From the NCBI RefSeq assembly GCF_000423665.1, contig NZ_AUIK01000027.1, positions 114,839-178,838 on the forward strand: 64,000 nt of DNA. The letters run 5' to 3'. Within the stretch, counting starts at the first letter, position 1. Every line of letters starts with the position of its first letter. Source of the DNA: Solirubrobacter soli DSM 22325 (lineage in GTDB: Bacteria; Actinomycetota; Thermoleophilia; Solirubrobacterales; Solirubrobacteraceae). The notes under the pieces are model-generated. The model searched no databases. It was not told the DNA's origin and saw only the letters and a program-made list of their open reading frames with translations. The position numbers were made by a program, and so were the translations under genes. This document shows positions 8,780 to 16,159 of this stretch, one piece after another.

Positions 8780-8800
8780 CGCGATCAACGCATGTTCGCG
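8780..8800. promoter_or_regulatory. Inverted repeat between MFS and LysR genes, candidate operator
   Basis: Arms CGCGATCA (8780-8787) and TGTTCGCG (8793-8800) are inverted with one mismatch around a 5-bp centre. The repeat sits mid-way in the 78-bp divergent intergenic region and is a plausible binding site for the adjacent LysR protein. It does not fit the T-N11-A rule exactly. Confidence 0.4.
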
Positions 8801-8831
8801 CTATCTGCCATCGCGTATCGTGATGGGTCTC

Positions 8832-9728
8832 ATGGAGCTGCGTCAGTTCGAGGCGTTCGTCGCCGCCGCCGAGGAAGGCGGCATCACCCGCGCGGCGGAT
8901 CGGTTGCACGTCGTCCAGTCCGCGGTGTCGGCGTCGCTGCGCCGGCTCGAGGCCGAGCTCGGGACGCCGTTGTTCGAACGCCACGCCCGCGGGGTGCAAC
9001 TGACCGACGCCGGGCGTGCGCTCCTCCCCCACGCCCGCGCGGCGCTCGGCGCCGCCGAGGCGGCGCGTGAGGCCGTCGACGCGGTCCGCGGCGGGCTGCG
9101 CGGCGTCGTGCGGCTCGGGATCATGCAGTCGCAGTCCTCACGCGTGAGCGTGCCGGGGATCCTGCGCGAGTTCCGCGACCTGCATCCGGGCGTCGAGCTG
9201 CGCGTCGGGCACGGCAGCGGCGGGTCGGTGGAGATGGCGGGGCAGGTCGCGGAGGGCCTGCTCGACATCGCGTTCGTCGCGCTCCGGGAGCCGCCGGCCG
9301 GGGTCGAGCTCACGCCGCTGGCGGCGGAGTCGATCGCGCTGATCTGCCCGCGCGAGCATCGGCTCGCTTCCGCGCCCTCGGTGGAGCTCGCCGACCTCGT
9401 GGGCGAGCCGATCGCCGAGACGCCGCCCGGCTGGGGCACGCGGATCATCTCCGAGCGCGCGTTCGCAGCGGCCGGGCTCGAGCGCACGCCGGCGTTCGAG
9501 ATCAACGACATCCAGACGATCCTCGACCTGGTCCGCAACGGCCTCGCGGTGGCGTTGCTGCCCGCGGCGTTCGTGCTCGACGACGACTCGTTGGCCGCGA
9601 TCCCGGTCCGGGGCGCCGACATGACGTTCGAGATCGTCCTCGCGCGGCCGTCCGGCCGCCGCCTGGGCGCGGCGGCGGAGGCGCTCGGCGAGCTGATCGT
9701 CAGTCGTTCGCGTGCAGGGCGGCGTTGA
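8832..9728 (+). CDS. LysR-family transcriptional regulator
   Basis: 298 aa from ATG 8832 (MELRQFEAFV); an in-frame ATG three codons earlier (8823) is also possible. The N-terminal winged helix-turn-helix reads GGITRAADRLHVVQSAVSAS. It is followed by the family's linker helix and a periplasmic-binding-protein-like effector domain from ~residue 90. It is divergent from the MFS gene and likely controls it. The C-terminal 29 bp overlap the convergent dapD end. Effector unknown. Confidence 0.9.
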   Translation: MELRQFEAFVAAAEEGGITRAADRLHVVQSAVSASLRRLEAELGTPLFERHARGVQLTDAGRALLPHARAALGAAEAAREAVDAVRGGLRGVVRLGIMQSQSSRVSVPGILREFRDLHPGVELRVGHGSGGSVEMAGQVAEGLLDIAFVALREPPAGVELTPLAAESIALICPREHRLASAPSVELADLVGEPIAETPPGWGTRIISERAFAAAGLERTPAFEINDIQTILDLVRNGLAVALLPAAFVLDDDSLAAIPVRGADMTFEIVLARPSGRRLGAAAEALGELIVSRSRAGRR

Positions 9729-10608
9729 GCCCGGCCCAGTTGCCGGAGCGCGGCAGCGCCTCGACCGTCCCGGTCTTGGAGTTGCGGCGGAACAGCAGGC
9801 CGTTGGCGTGGTTGAGGTCGCGGCCCTTGACGACCTCGCCGTCGGGCAGCGTGATCAGCGTCCCCGCCGTGACGTAGAGGCCGGCCTCGACGGTGCAGTC
9901 GTCGCCGAGGCTGATGCCGATGCCCGCGTTGGCGCCGAGCAGGCAGCGCTCGCCGATGCTGATGACCTCGTTGCCGCCGCCGCTCAGCGTGCCCATGATG
10001 CTGCTGCCGCCGCCGACGTCCGATCCGTCGCCGACGACGACGCCCGCGGAGATGCGGCCCTCGACCATCGAGTGGCCGAGCGTCCCAGCGTTGAAGTTCA
10101 CGAAGCCCTCGTGCATGACCGTGGTGCCGTCGGCGAGGTGGGCGCCGAGGCGCACGCGATCGGCGTCGGCCACGCGGACGCCGCTCGGCGTCACGTAGTC
10201 GGTCATCCGCGGGAACTTGTCGAGGCTGAAGACCTGGACCGCGATGTTGCGCCGGCGCGCGTCGAGCAGCACGTCGGTCAGGTTCGCGGGATCGACGGGA
10301 CCGAGGTTCGTCCAGGCGACGTTCGGCAGGACGCCGAAGATGCCGTCGAGGTTGATGCTGCGCGGCTTGACCAGGCGGTGGCTGAGGAGGTGGAGCCGCA
10401 GGTAGGCGTCGGCGGTGTCCTGTGGCGGCGCGTCCAGGTCCTCGATGACCGTCAGGACGGCCTTCTGGGTCACCCCGCGCAGCTCGTCCGGGGTGTCCGG
10501 GAAGGCGAGCGCGTCCGCGGGCGTGCCGTCCAGTCGCGGGTCCGGATAGAAGACCTCGAGGACCTTGTCGCCGCTGTATGTCGCGATTCCCGCGCCCCAG
10601 GCCTTCAT
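9700..10608 (-). CDS. dapD: Tetrahydrodipicolinate N-succinyltransferase DapD (actinobacterial type)
   Basis: 302 aa. It transfers succinate from succinyl-CoA to tetrahydrodipicolinate, the first step of the succinylase branch. The C-terminal half has left-handed beta-helix hexapeptide repeats (VRLGAHLADGTTVMHEG; GVVVGDGSDVGGGSSIMG; SIGERCLLGANAGIGI), the fold of this acyltransferase family. The N-terminal domain (TADAYLRLHLLSHRLVKP) is the longer actinobacterial form. The ATG overlaps the stop of the NmrA-like gene by 4 nt. Confidence 0.93.
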   Translation of the reverse strand: MKAWGAGIATYSGDKVLEVFYPDPRLDGTPADALAFPDTPDELRGVTQKAVLTVIEDLDAPPQDTADAYLRLHLLSHRLVKPRSINLDGIFGVLPNVAWTNLGPVDPANLTDVLLDARRRNIAVQVFSLDKFPRMTDYVTPSGVRVADADRVRLGAHLADGTTVMHEGFVNFNAGTLGHSMVEGRISAGVVVGDGSDVGGGSSIMGTLSGGGNEVISIGERCLLGANAGIGISLGDDCTVEAGLYVTAGTLITLPDGEVVKGRDLNHANGLLFRRNSKTGTVEALPRSGNWAGLNAALHAND

Positions 10609-11465
10609 TTCTTCTCCTTGAACGAATCCACGTGGTCGGCCGCGAAGGCATCGATGGTGCGCGGGTCGCGGTCCAAGACGTCCTTGACGCCGGACGTGAC
10701 CATCTGGGCGCCGCCTGAGGCATAGACCTCGAACAGCTCCTTCAGGCCTTCCGCGTTCCAGGGCGGGACGCCCGCGCGGACCAGCTCGCGCTTGAGCGTC
10801 TCGATCGGGATCTCCTCGACCTCGATGTCGCGCCCGGCGGCCTTGAACACCCGCTTGGCCTGGTCGCGGTAGGAGACCGCCTCGGGGCCGCTCAGGCCGT
10901 AGGCCTTGCCCTCATGGCCGTCGGTCGTGAGCGCGACCGCGGCGACCTCGGCGACGTCGCGCGCGTCGACGATGCTGAACGCCGCGTCGGGGACCGGCGA
11001 GTAGAAAGTGTTGTTCAGGACGCGGTTGCCCCAGGCGAGCGTGTTCTGCATGAAGCCCGTCGGCCGCAGGAGCGTCCACGCCATCCCGGACTCCTTGAGC
11101 GCCTGCTCGACCTTGGCGTGCGTGCGGGCGAAGCGCTGGGGCGCCTCCGGACTGGCGCCGATCACGCTCAGCTTGACGATGTGCTTGACCCCGGCGTCCT
11201 TGGCCGTCTCCAGGAACGCCTGCTCGAACTCCGACTGCATCGGGCTGATCGGGCTCACGAGGTAGGCGCGTTCGACGTCCTCGAGCGCCGCGGTCAGCGT
11301 CCGCGGGTCACCCAGGTCACCCGTCGTGGGCTCGAAGCCGAGGTCGCGCAGGTGGTGGGCCTTGGTCTCGTCGCGGACGAGGGCACGGGCCTCGGCGCCG
11401 CGGGCCTTGAGCGCACGCAGGACCTCCATCCCGGTCGTGCCGGTCGCTCCGGTCACCAGCAGCAT
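10605..11465 (-). CDS. NmrA-like atypical short-chain dehydrogenase/reductase
   Basis: 286 aa. The N-terminal nucleotide-binding loop TGATGTTGMEVLRAL and the pattern ALVRD...GD(L)GDP...AYLVSP place it in the NmrA/HSCARG-like atypical SDRs, which bind NAD(P)(H) and often act as redox sensors or quinone reductases. The usual catalytic Tyr-Lys pair is not evident. It lies between dapF (zero spacing) and dapD (4-nt overlap), so it is part of the dap transcription unit. A metabolic link to DAP synthesis is not established. Confidence 0.85.
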   Translation of the reverse strand: MLLVTGATGTTGMEVLRALKARGAEARALVRDETKAHHLRDLGFEPTTGDLGDPRTLTAALEDVERAYLVSPISPMQSEFEQAFLETAKDAGVKHIVKLSVIGASPEAPQRFARTHAKVEQALKESGMAWTLLRPTGFMQNTLAWGNRVLNNTFYSPVPDAAFSIVDARDVAEVAAVALTTDGHEGKAYGLSGPEAVSYRDQAKRVFKAAGRDIEVEEIPIETLKRELVRAGVPPWNAEGLKELFEVYASGGAQMVTSGVKDVLDRDPRTIDAFAADHVDSFKEKK

Positions 11466-12293
11466 CTACTCGGCCTCCATGTCGTGAATGAACTCCTCGC
11501 TCAGCTCGCCGCGGTAGATCGGCTTCGCCCACCCCGTCAGGTCCACGTGCAGGGACTCGTCGACGTCGACCGTCAGCTCGCCGCCGTCCAGGTGGACCGT
11601 GACGGGCGAGTCGCCGCCTCTCAGCACGTGGGCGACCGCCGCTCCGGACGCCCCGGTGCCGCTCGAGAGCGTCTCGCCGACGCCGCGCTCGAAGATCCGG
11701 GCGCGGATCGCGTCCGGTGCGATCTCATGCCAGAAGCTGACGTTGGTGCGGTTGGGGAAGATGGCGGCGTTCTCGATGTGTGGGCCGAGCGTCTGCAGGT
11801 CGATCGCATCCGGGTCCGGGACGCGGATCGCGCACTGCGGGTTGCCGATCGCGACGTGCTGGAAGCGGAACGTCTGCCCGTTCGCTTCGAGTTCGCCCTG
11901 TCCGTCCGCGGGTCCTCCCGGAAAGTTGGCAGATGTCAGGTGCGCGCGCCCCATGTCGACCGTGCACGTGGTCGGGCTCGTGATCGTCGGGCGGATCTCG
12001 CCGGCCTTGGTCTCGATGCTGAACGTGTCGGCCTCGGTCCAGCCGCTGCGCCGGAGATAGAGGATCGCCTCGCGGGCGCCGTTGCCGGAGAGCTCCGCCT
12101 CGCTGCCATCGGGATTGAAGATCGTGAGCTTGGCGATGAACCCGGCCTGCGTCGGCTTGTCGAGCACGAGCACGCCGTCCGCGCCCGGCCCGAAATGCGG
12201 GTCGCACAGGCGCCGGATCGCGGCCGGGGTCAGGCGCTGCTCCTCGAGGATGAGGTAGTCGTTGCCCAGGGCTTGCCACTTCTCGAACCGCAT
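11466..12293 (-). CDS. dapF: DapF-family diaminopimelate epimerase with both catalytic Cys replaced by Ser
   Basis: 275 aa, the normal DapF length, starting at ATG 12293 (MRFEKWQALGNDYL). DapF interconverts LL- and meso-DAP with two cysteines acting as base and acid. The family landmarks HFGPGADG (34-41), NPDGSEAE and ETL..GTGA are all present. However, the residue before GNG, normally Cys, is Ser69 (codon TCC), and the residue before GTG, normally Cys, is Ser211 (codon AGC). I checked both codons on the nucleotide sequence. The rest of the fold looks intact, so this is not simple decay. It may use serines, have changed specificity or be inactive. It is followed by the NmrA-like gene and dapD, and preceded by miaA 8 bp away. 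Confidence 0.9.
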   Translation of the reverse strand: MRFEKWQALGNDYLILEEQRLTPAAIRRLCDPHFGPGADGVLVLDKPTQAGFIAKLTIFNPDGSEAELSGNGAREAILYLRRSGWTEADTFSIETKAGEIRPTITSPTTCTVDMGRAHLTSANFPGGPADGQGELEANGQTFRFQHVAIGNPQCAIRVPDPDAIDLQTLGPHIENAAIFPNRTNVSFWHEIAPDAIRARIFERGVGETLSSGTGASGAAVAHVLRGGDSPVTVHLDGGELTVDVDESLHVDLTGWAKPIYRGELSEEFIHDMEAE

Positions 12294-12301
12294 TCTTGGC
12301 G

Positions 12302-13189
12302 TTAGATCATGGCGACCAGCTCGGAGGCCACGTCCTCCGGCGTGCGGTTCGTGGTGTCGATCAGGTGCGCGCCGGGCAGCTTTCGCAGCCATGTGACCTG
12401 GCGCTTGGCGTACTGCCGGGTCTTGGTCTTCATCGCCGCGACGTCGTCGTCGAGCAGCTCGTCGAAGCCGAGCGCGCGGCGGGCCGTGATGCTCGCGCCC
12501 GCCTCGTCGGCTCGCCGGACCTCCTCGCGCGCGCCGTTGGCGAGCATCTCGTCGATCCGGCGGTCGATCTTGTGTCTGAGCGCCTCGCGGTCCATCGTCA
12601 GCGCCGCCAGCAGCGTCGGGTGGCGGGTATGGCTGGTCCACAGCTGGCTCGACGCCGTGTGCGGCTCGTGGCCGGCGTCGATCAGTTCCAGGGAGCGCAG
12701 GATGCGCTGGCGGTCGGTCGGCTCGATGGTGTCGCGTGCCGCTTCGGGCAGCAGCGCGTGCAGCGCCTGGATCGGCCGGTCGTCGGCCGCCCAGCGGGCG
12801 CGGATCTCCGCGGGGACGGGCGGGCGCAGGTCGAGCTCCGCGAGCGCCGCGCGGAGATACAGGCCGGTGCCGCCGACGACGATCGGGCGCCGGCCTTGGT
12901 CGAGGAGCTCGTCGATCTCCCCGTGTGCCCGTTTCGCATACGCCCCGGCCGAGAACGTCTCGGTGATCGGCACGAAACCGAGCAGCCGGTGCTCGAGCCG
13001 CGCCTGCTCGCTCGCATCGGCCGCTCCGGTCAGGACCGGCAGGCCCTCGTAGACCTGGAGCGCGTCGGCCGACACCGCGACCGGGTCCTCCCCTCGCTCG
13101 CGCAGTGCGTCCGCGAGGGCGATCGCGACCGCCGTCTTCCCCACCCCGGTGGGGCCGAACACGGCGATCACCTGGGGCGGCTCCGGCAC
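12302..13189 (-). CDS. miaA: tRNA dimethylallyltransferase MiaA
   Basis: 295 aa from a GTG at 13189. It transfers a dimethylallyl group to A37 of tRNAs reading UNN codons; MiaB, encoded 6 kb away, then methylthiolates the same base. The P-loop GPTGVGKTAVAIALA, the DALQVYEGLPVLTG segment and VVGGTGLYLRAAL are diagnostic. A CATACT hexamer ends 8 nt before the GTG, suggesting another leaderless start. It is divergent from the FIST gene by 49 bp. Confidence 0.93.
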   Translation of the reverse strand: MPEPPQVIAVFGPTGVGKTAVAIALADALRERGEDPVAVSADALQVYEGLPVLTGAADASEQARLEHRLLGFVPITETFSAGAYAKRAHGEIDELLDQGRRPIVVGGTGLYLRAALAELDLRPPVPAEIRARWAADDRPIQALHALLPEAARDTIEPTDRQRILRSLELIDAGHEPHTASSQLWTSHTRHPTLLAALTMDREALRHKIDRRIDEMLANGAREEVRRADEAGASITARRALGFDELLDDDVAAMKTKTRQYAKRQVTWLRKLPGAHLIDTTNRTPEDVASELVAMI

Positions 13190-13238
13190 GGCGAAGCAGT
13201 ATGGCCGCGCGTCGCTGCGCAGTATCGTCAGCGAGACC

Positions 13239-14402
13239 ATGGGCGTCCGCATCGGCACCGGCCTCTCGACCGTCCCGGACGCCCGGACGGCGGCGCTGGA
13301 GGCTGCCTCGGCCGCCGCGCACGAGCTCGGCGGGCTGCCGTGTGAGCTCGCGCTCGTGTTCGTGTCCGGCGGCATCCTCTCCGCTCCGGACGCCGTGCTC
13401 GAAGCAGTACACGAGATCCTCGCGCCCGACAGCCTGATCGGCTGCGGCGGCGGCGGCGTGATCGGCCACGGGCGCGAGATCGAGAGCGGTGCGGCGGTGT
13501 CCGTCTTCGCCGCCTCGCTCGACGAGGGCAGCGCGAGCGCGTTCCACGCGACCGTCGAGGAGATCGAAGAGGGCACCGGCGCGCTGACCGGGATGGCCGA
13601 CCTCTCCGGCGCGGACGGCGCGATCCTGCTCGCCGACCCCGTGACCTTCCCGACCGACGCCGTGCTGCGCTTTCTCAGCGAGTCCGCGCCGATGCTGCCG
13701 CTGCTCGGCGGGCTCGCGTCCGGCCGCACGTCCGATGACGAGACCGTGCTGTTCATCGGCGAGGACGTCGTCACCGAAGGCGCCGTGGGCGTGCGGCTCG
13801 ACGGCGTCGAGGTGCTGCCGATGGTCTCCCAAGGCGCGACGCCCCTCGGCCCCGAGCTGACCATCACCGCCGGCGAGGGTCACGTCATCGGCGAGCTCGC
13901 CGGCAAGCCCGCGCTGGAGAAGCTCCGCGAGACGATCGAAGAGCTCCCGCCCGAGGACCTCCGCCTCGTCCAGGGCGGCCTGCTGGTCGGGATCGTCGTC
14001 GACTCCAACAAGCCCGACTACGTCCAAGGAGATTTCCTCGTGCGCGGCCTGGTCGGCGCGGACCCCGAGACCGGACAGGTGGCCGTCGCCGCCGACGTGC
14101 ACCCCGGCCAGGTCGTCCGCCTGCACGCCCGCGACGCCGAGAGCGCCGACCGCGACCTCCGTGAGGCCTTGTCGATCCGCATGACCGCGTTGGGCGGCCG
14201 GACCCCGGCCGGCGCGCTCGTGTTCGCCTGCAACGGCCGCGGCCGCTCGATGTTCGGCCGCGCCGACCACGACGCCGAGGCGGTCGCCGACGCGCTGGAC
14301 GGCGCGCCGGCGGCGGGCTTCTTCGCCGCGGGCGAGATCGGCCCGGTCGGCGGCGGCTACTTCCTGCACTCGTTCACGGCGACCGTGGCGGTGTTCGCGT
14401 GA
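13239..14402 (+). CDS. FIST sensory-domain protein
   Basis: 387 aa from ATG 13239 (MGVRIGTGLST). An N-terminal FIST domain (LVFVSGG...LIGCGGGGVIGHGREIESGAAVSVFA) is followed by a FIST C-terminal domain (LVGIVVDSNKPDYVQGDFLVRGLVG; GALVFACNGRGRSMFG; GFFAAGEIGPVGG). FIST domains are thought to bind small ligands such as amino acids and usually sit in signalling proteins. Here there is no attached output domain, so it is a stand-alone sensor. The stop overlaps the SDR start by 4 nt. Confidence 0.88.
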   Translation: MGVRIGTGLSTVPDARTAALEAASAAAHELGGLPCELALVFVSGGILSAPDAVLEAVHEILAPDSLIGCGGGGVIGHGREIESGAAVSVFAASLDEGSASAFHATVEEIEEGTGALTGMADLSGADGAILLADPVTFPTDAVLRFLSESAPMLPLLGGLASGRTSDDETVLFIGEDVVTEGAVGVRLDGVEVLPMVSQGATPLGPELTITAGEGHVIGELAGKPALEKLRETIEELPPEDLRLVQGGLLVGIVVDSNKPDYVQGDFLVRGLVGADPETGQVAVAADVHPGQVVRLHARDAESADRDLREALSIRMTALGGRTPAGALVFACNGRGRSMFGRADHDAEAVADALDGAPAAGFFAAGEIGPVGGGYFLHSFTATVAVFA

Positions 14403-15190
14403 GGCTCGACGGCGCTCGGGTGCTCCTGACCGGCGCCACCGGCGGCCTCGGGCAGGCGATCGCCCGCGGGCTCGCCGCACGCGGGGCGTCCTTGACGCTG
14501 ACCGGCCGGCGGGCCGAGGTGCTCGAGCCGCTGGCGGCGGAGGTCGGCGGGCGCGTGATCGTGTCCGACCTCGCGCAGGCCGACGCGCCGGCGCGGCTGC
14601 TCGCCGAGGCGGGTGAGATCGACGTGCTGGTCGCCAACGCGGGGCTGCCCGGGAGCGGGCGGCTGAATTCGTTCACGCCGGAGGAGATCGACCGCGCCCT
14701 CGACGTCAACCTGCGCGCGCCGATGCTGCTCGCGCACGGGCTGACCGAGTCGATGGTCGCCCGCGGCCACGGCCACCTGCTCTTCATGTCGTCGCTCTCC
14801 GGCCGGGCGGCCTCCCCCGGCACCTCCGTCTACGCCGCGACGAAGTTCGGCCTGCGCGGCTTCGCGCTGGCGCTCCGCGAGGACCTCGCCCCCAAGGGCG
14901 TCGGCGTCTCCGTGATCCTCCCGGGCTTCATCAGCGACGCGGGCATGTTCGCCGAGTCCGGCGCCAAGCTCCCGCCCTACGTCGGCACGAAGCGGCCCGA
15001 GGACGTCGCCCGGGCCGTCGTGAAGGCGATCGAGTCCAACCGCGCCGAGCTCGACGTGGCCCCGCTGCCGCTCCGCGCCGGCGCGCACCTCGCCGCGCTC
15101 GCCCCGGGCCCGATCGGCACGATCCAGCGCAAGCTCGGCGCGACCGCGACCGCCGCCCAGTTCGAGAAGGGCCAGGCCGACAAGCGCTAG
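14399..15190 (+). CDS. Short-chain dehydrogenase/reductase
   Basis: 263 aa, GTG start at 14399 overlapping the FIST stop. Classical SDR features: the TGATGGLG nucleotide loop, NAG (as VANAGLPG), a Ser in SSLSG, and the catalytic YAATK. The C-terminal residues ~225-263 are extended, alanine-rich and helical. Substrate unknown; coupling to the FIST protein suggests a shared ligand or regulation. The end overlaps the convergent mscS by 4 bp. Confidence 0.88.
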   Translation: MRLDGARVLLTGATGGLGQAIARGLAARGASLTLTGRRAEVLEPLAAEVGGRVIVSDLAQADAPARLLAEAGEIDVLVANAGLPGSGRLNSFTPEEIDRALDVNLRAPMLLAHGLTESMVARGHGHLLFMSSLSGRAASPGTSVYAATKFGLRGFALALREDLAPKGVGVSVILPGFISDAGMFAESGAKLPPYVGTKRPEDVARAVVKAIESNRAELDVAPLPLRAGAHLAALAPGPIGTIQRKLGATATAAQFEKGQADKR

Positions 15191-16038
15191 GCGCTGGCTC
15201 CGCCGACGGCCTCGAGGACCTCGTCGGCGAGCTTCGGGCCGTCCGCGTCGTCGAGTGGGGTCGCCTGGATGCGGACGATGACCTCCTGGGCGTCGAGCTC
15301 CTCGAGCACGATCGAGGGCTCGCCGCGGACCGGGGTCTCGAGGCCCGCGAGCATCGACTGCACCTCGCTCGGGCGGACGTCGGGGCGCAGGCGGGCGCGG
15401 AGGTCGACCGAGGCGGGCTCGCGCAGCGGGACGACCGCGGCCGAGAGGACGACGTTGTTGGGGACCATGATCTGATCGCCGCCACGGGCGAAGGTCGTGT
15501 AGAGCAGGCCGAGCGCCGACACGACGCCCTCGACCTGGCCGGCGAGGCCGCCGGCCTGCAGGCGGACCCGATCACCGACCTTGAAGGGGCGGACACCGAT
15601 CAGGACGATCCCCGCGATCACGTTGCCGAGCGTCTGCTGGGCCGCGAGGCCGATGACCACCGCGGTGACGGCGGCCCCGCCCGCGAGCGTGCTCGGGTTC
15701 AGGCCGGCGACCCGCAGCGCGAGCAGCACGGCCACGACGATGAACACGAGCCGGATCAGGAATCCGGCGGTCCCGGCGGTCCCCGGGTCCATGCGCCGGA
15801 ACAGCGTGGGCGCGGTGAAGCGGCCGAAGTCGCGGGCGACTGCCCAGCCGAGGATCACCATCGCGACGGCGGCGGCGACGCGCACCGGCGTGTCCACGCC
15901 GAAGATCCGCTCGCGCTCGCTGTAGATGCCGACGGTCAGGGCGAACAGCGGTACGAGGACCGCCAATTCCCACTTTGCGCGGCGGGCTCGTCGGGCGAGG
16001 TGAGGTCGTTGTAATCGCGGCACGCTCATTCCCAACAC
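15187..16038 (-). CDS. MscS-family mechanosensitive channel protein
   Basis: 283 aa. Three or four transmembrane segments (residues ~23-45, 52-72, 90-112, 120-150) lead into the pore-lining helix rich in Gly/Ala (AAVTAVVIGLAAQQTLGNVIAG). The beta domain follows (RPFKVGDRVRLQAGGLAGQVEGV; MVPNNVVLSAAVVPL). These match the MscS channel that releases solutes on osmotic downshock. A second in-frame start (MSVPRL) lies three codons in. Confidence 0.9.
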   Translation of the reverse strand: MLGMSVPRLQRPHLARRARRAKWELAVLVPLFALTVGIYSERERIFGVDTPVRVAAAVAMVILGWAVARDFGRFTAPTLFRRMDPGTAGTAGFLIRLVFIVVAVLLALRVAGLNPSTLAGGAAVTAVVIGLAAQQTLGNVIAGIVLIGVRPFKVGDRVRLQAGGLAGQVEGVVSALGLLYTTFARGGDQIMVPNNVVLSAAVVPLREPASVDLRARLRPDVRPSEVQSMLAGLETPVRGEPSIVLEELDAQEVIVRIQATPLDDADGPKLADEVLEAVGGASA

Positions 16039-16075
16039 GAGCCGATGCGCCGGGTTTCAGTTCGTGTGACGGCAA

Positions 16076-16093
16076 TCACAACTCGTTCACTTT
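16076..16093 (+). promoter_or_regulatory. Candidate PhoP-type direct repeat upstream of alkaline phosphatase
   Basis: TCACAAC (16076-16082), four bases, then TCACTTT (16087-16093): an 11-bp-period direct repeat resembling the actinobacterial PhoP site (TCACAGC-N4-TCACAGC). It lies about 65 bp upstream of the phosphatase ATG, consistent with phosphate-starvation control. The second half-site is weak. Confidence 0.35.
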
Positions 16094-16159
16094 TCGTCGA
16101 CTACGCAGCGTAAGAGTCCTCCTCGAAGTCTCATCAGAACGAACGCGAGGAGGCAGGGA

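Noticed and set aside
10914..12305. Long plus-strand frame across the NmrA-like gene and dapF
   Set aside because: It is a codon-shadow frame; both minus-strand genes have clear family motifs and coupled starts and stops.
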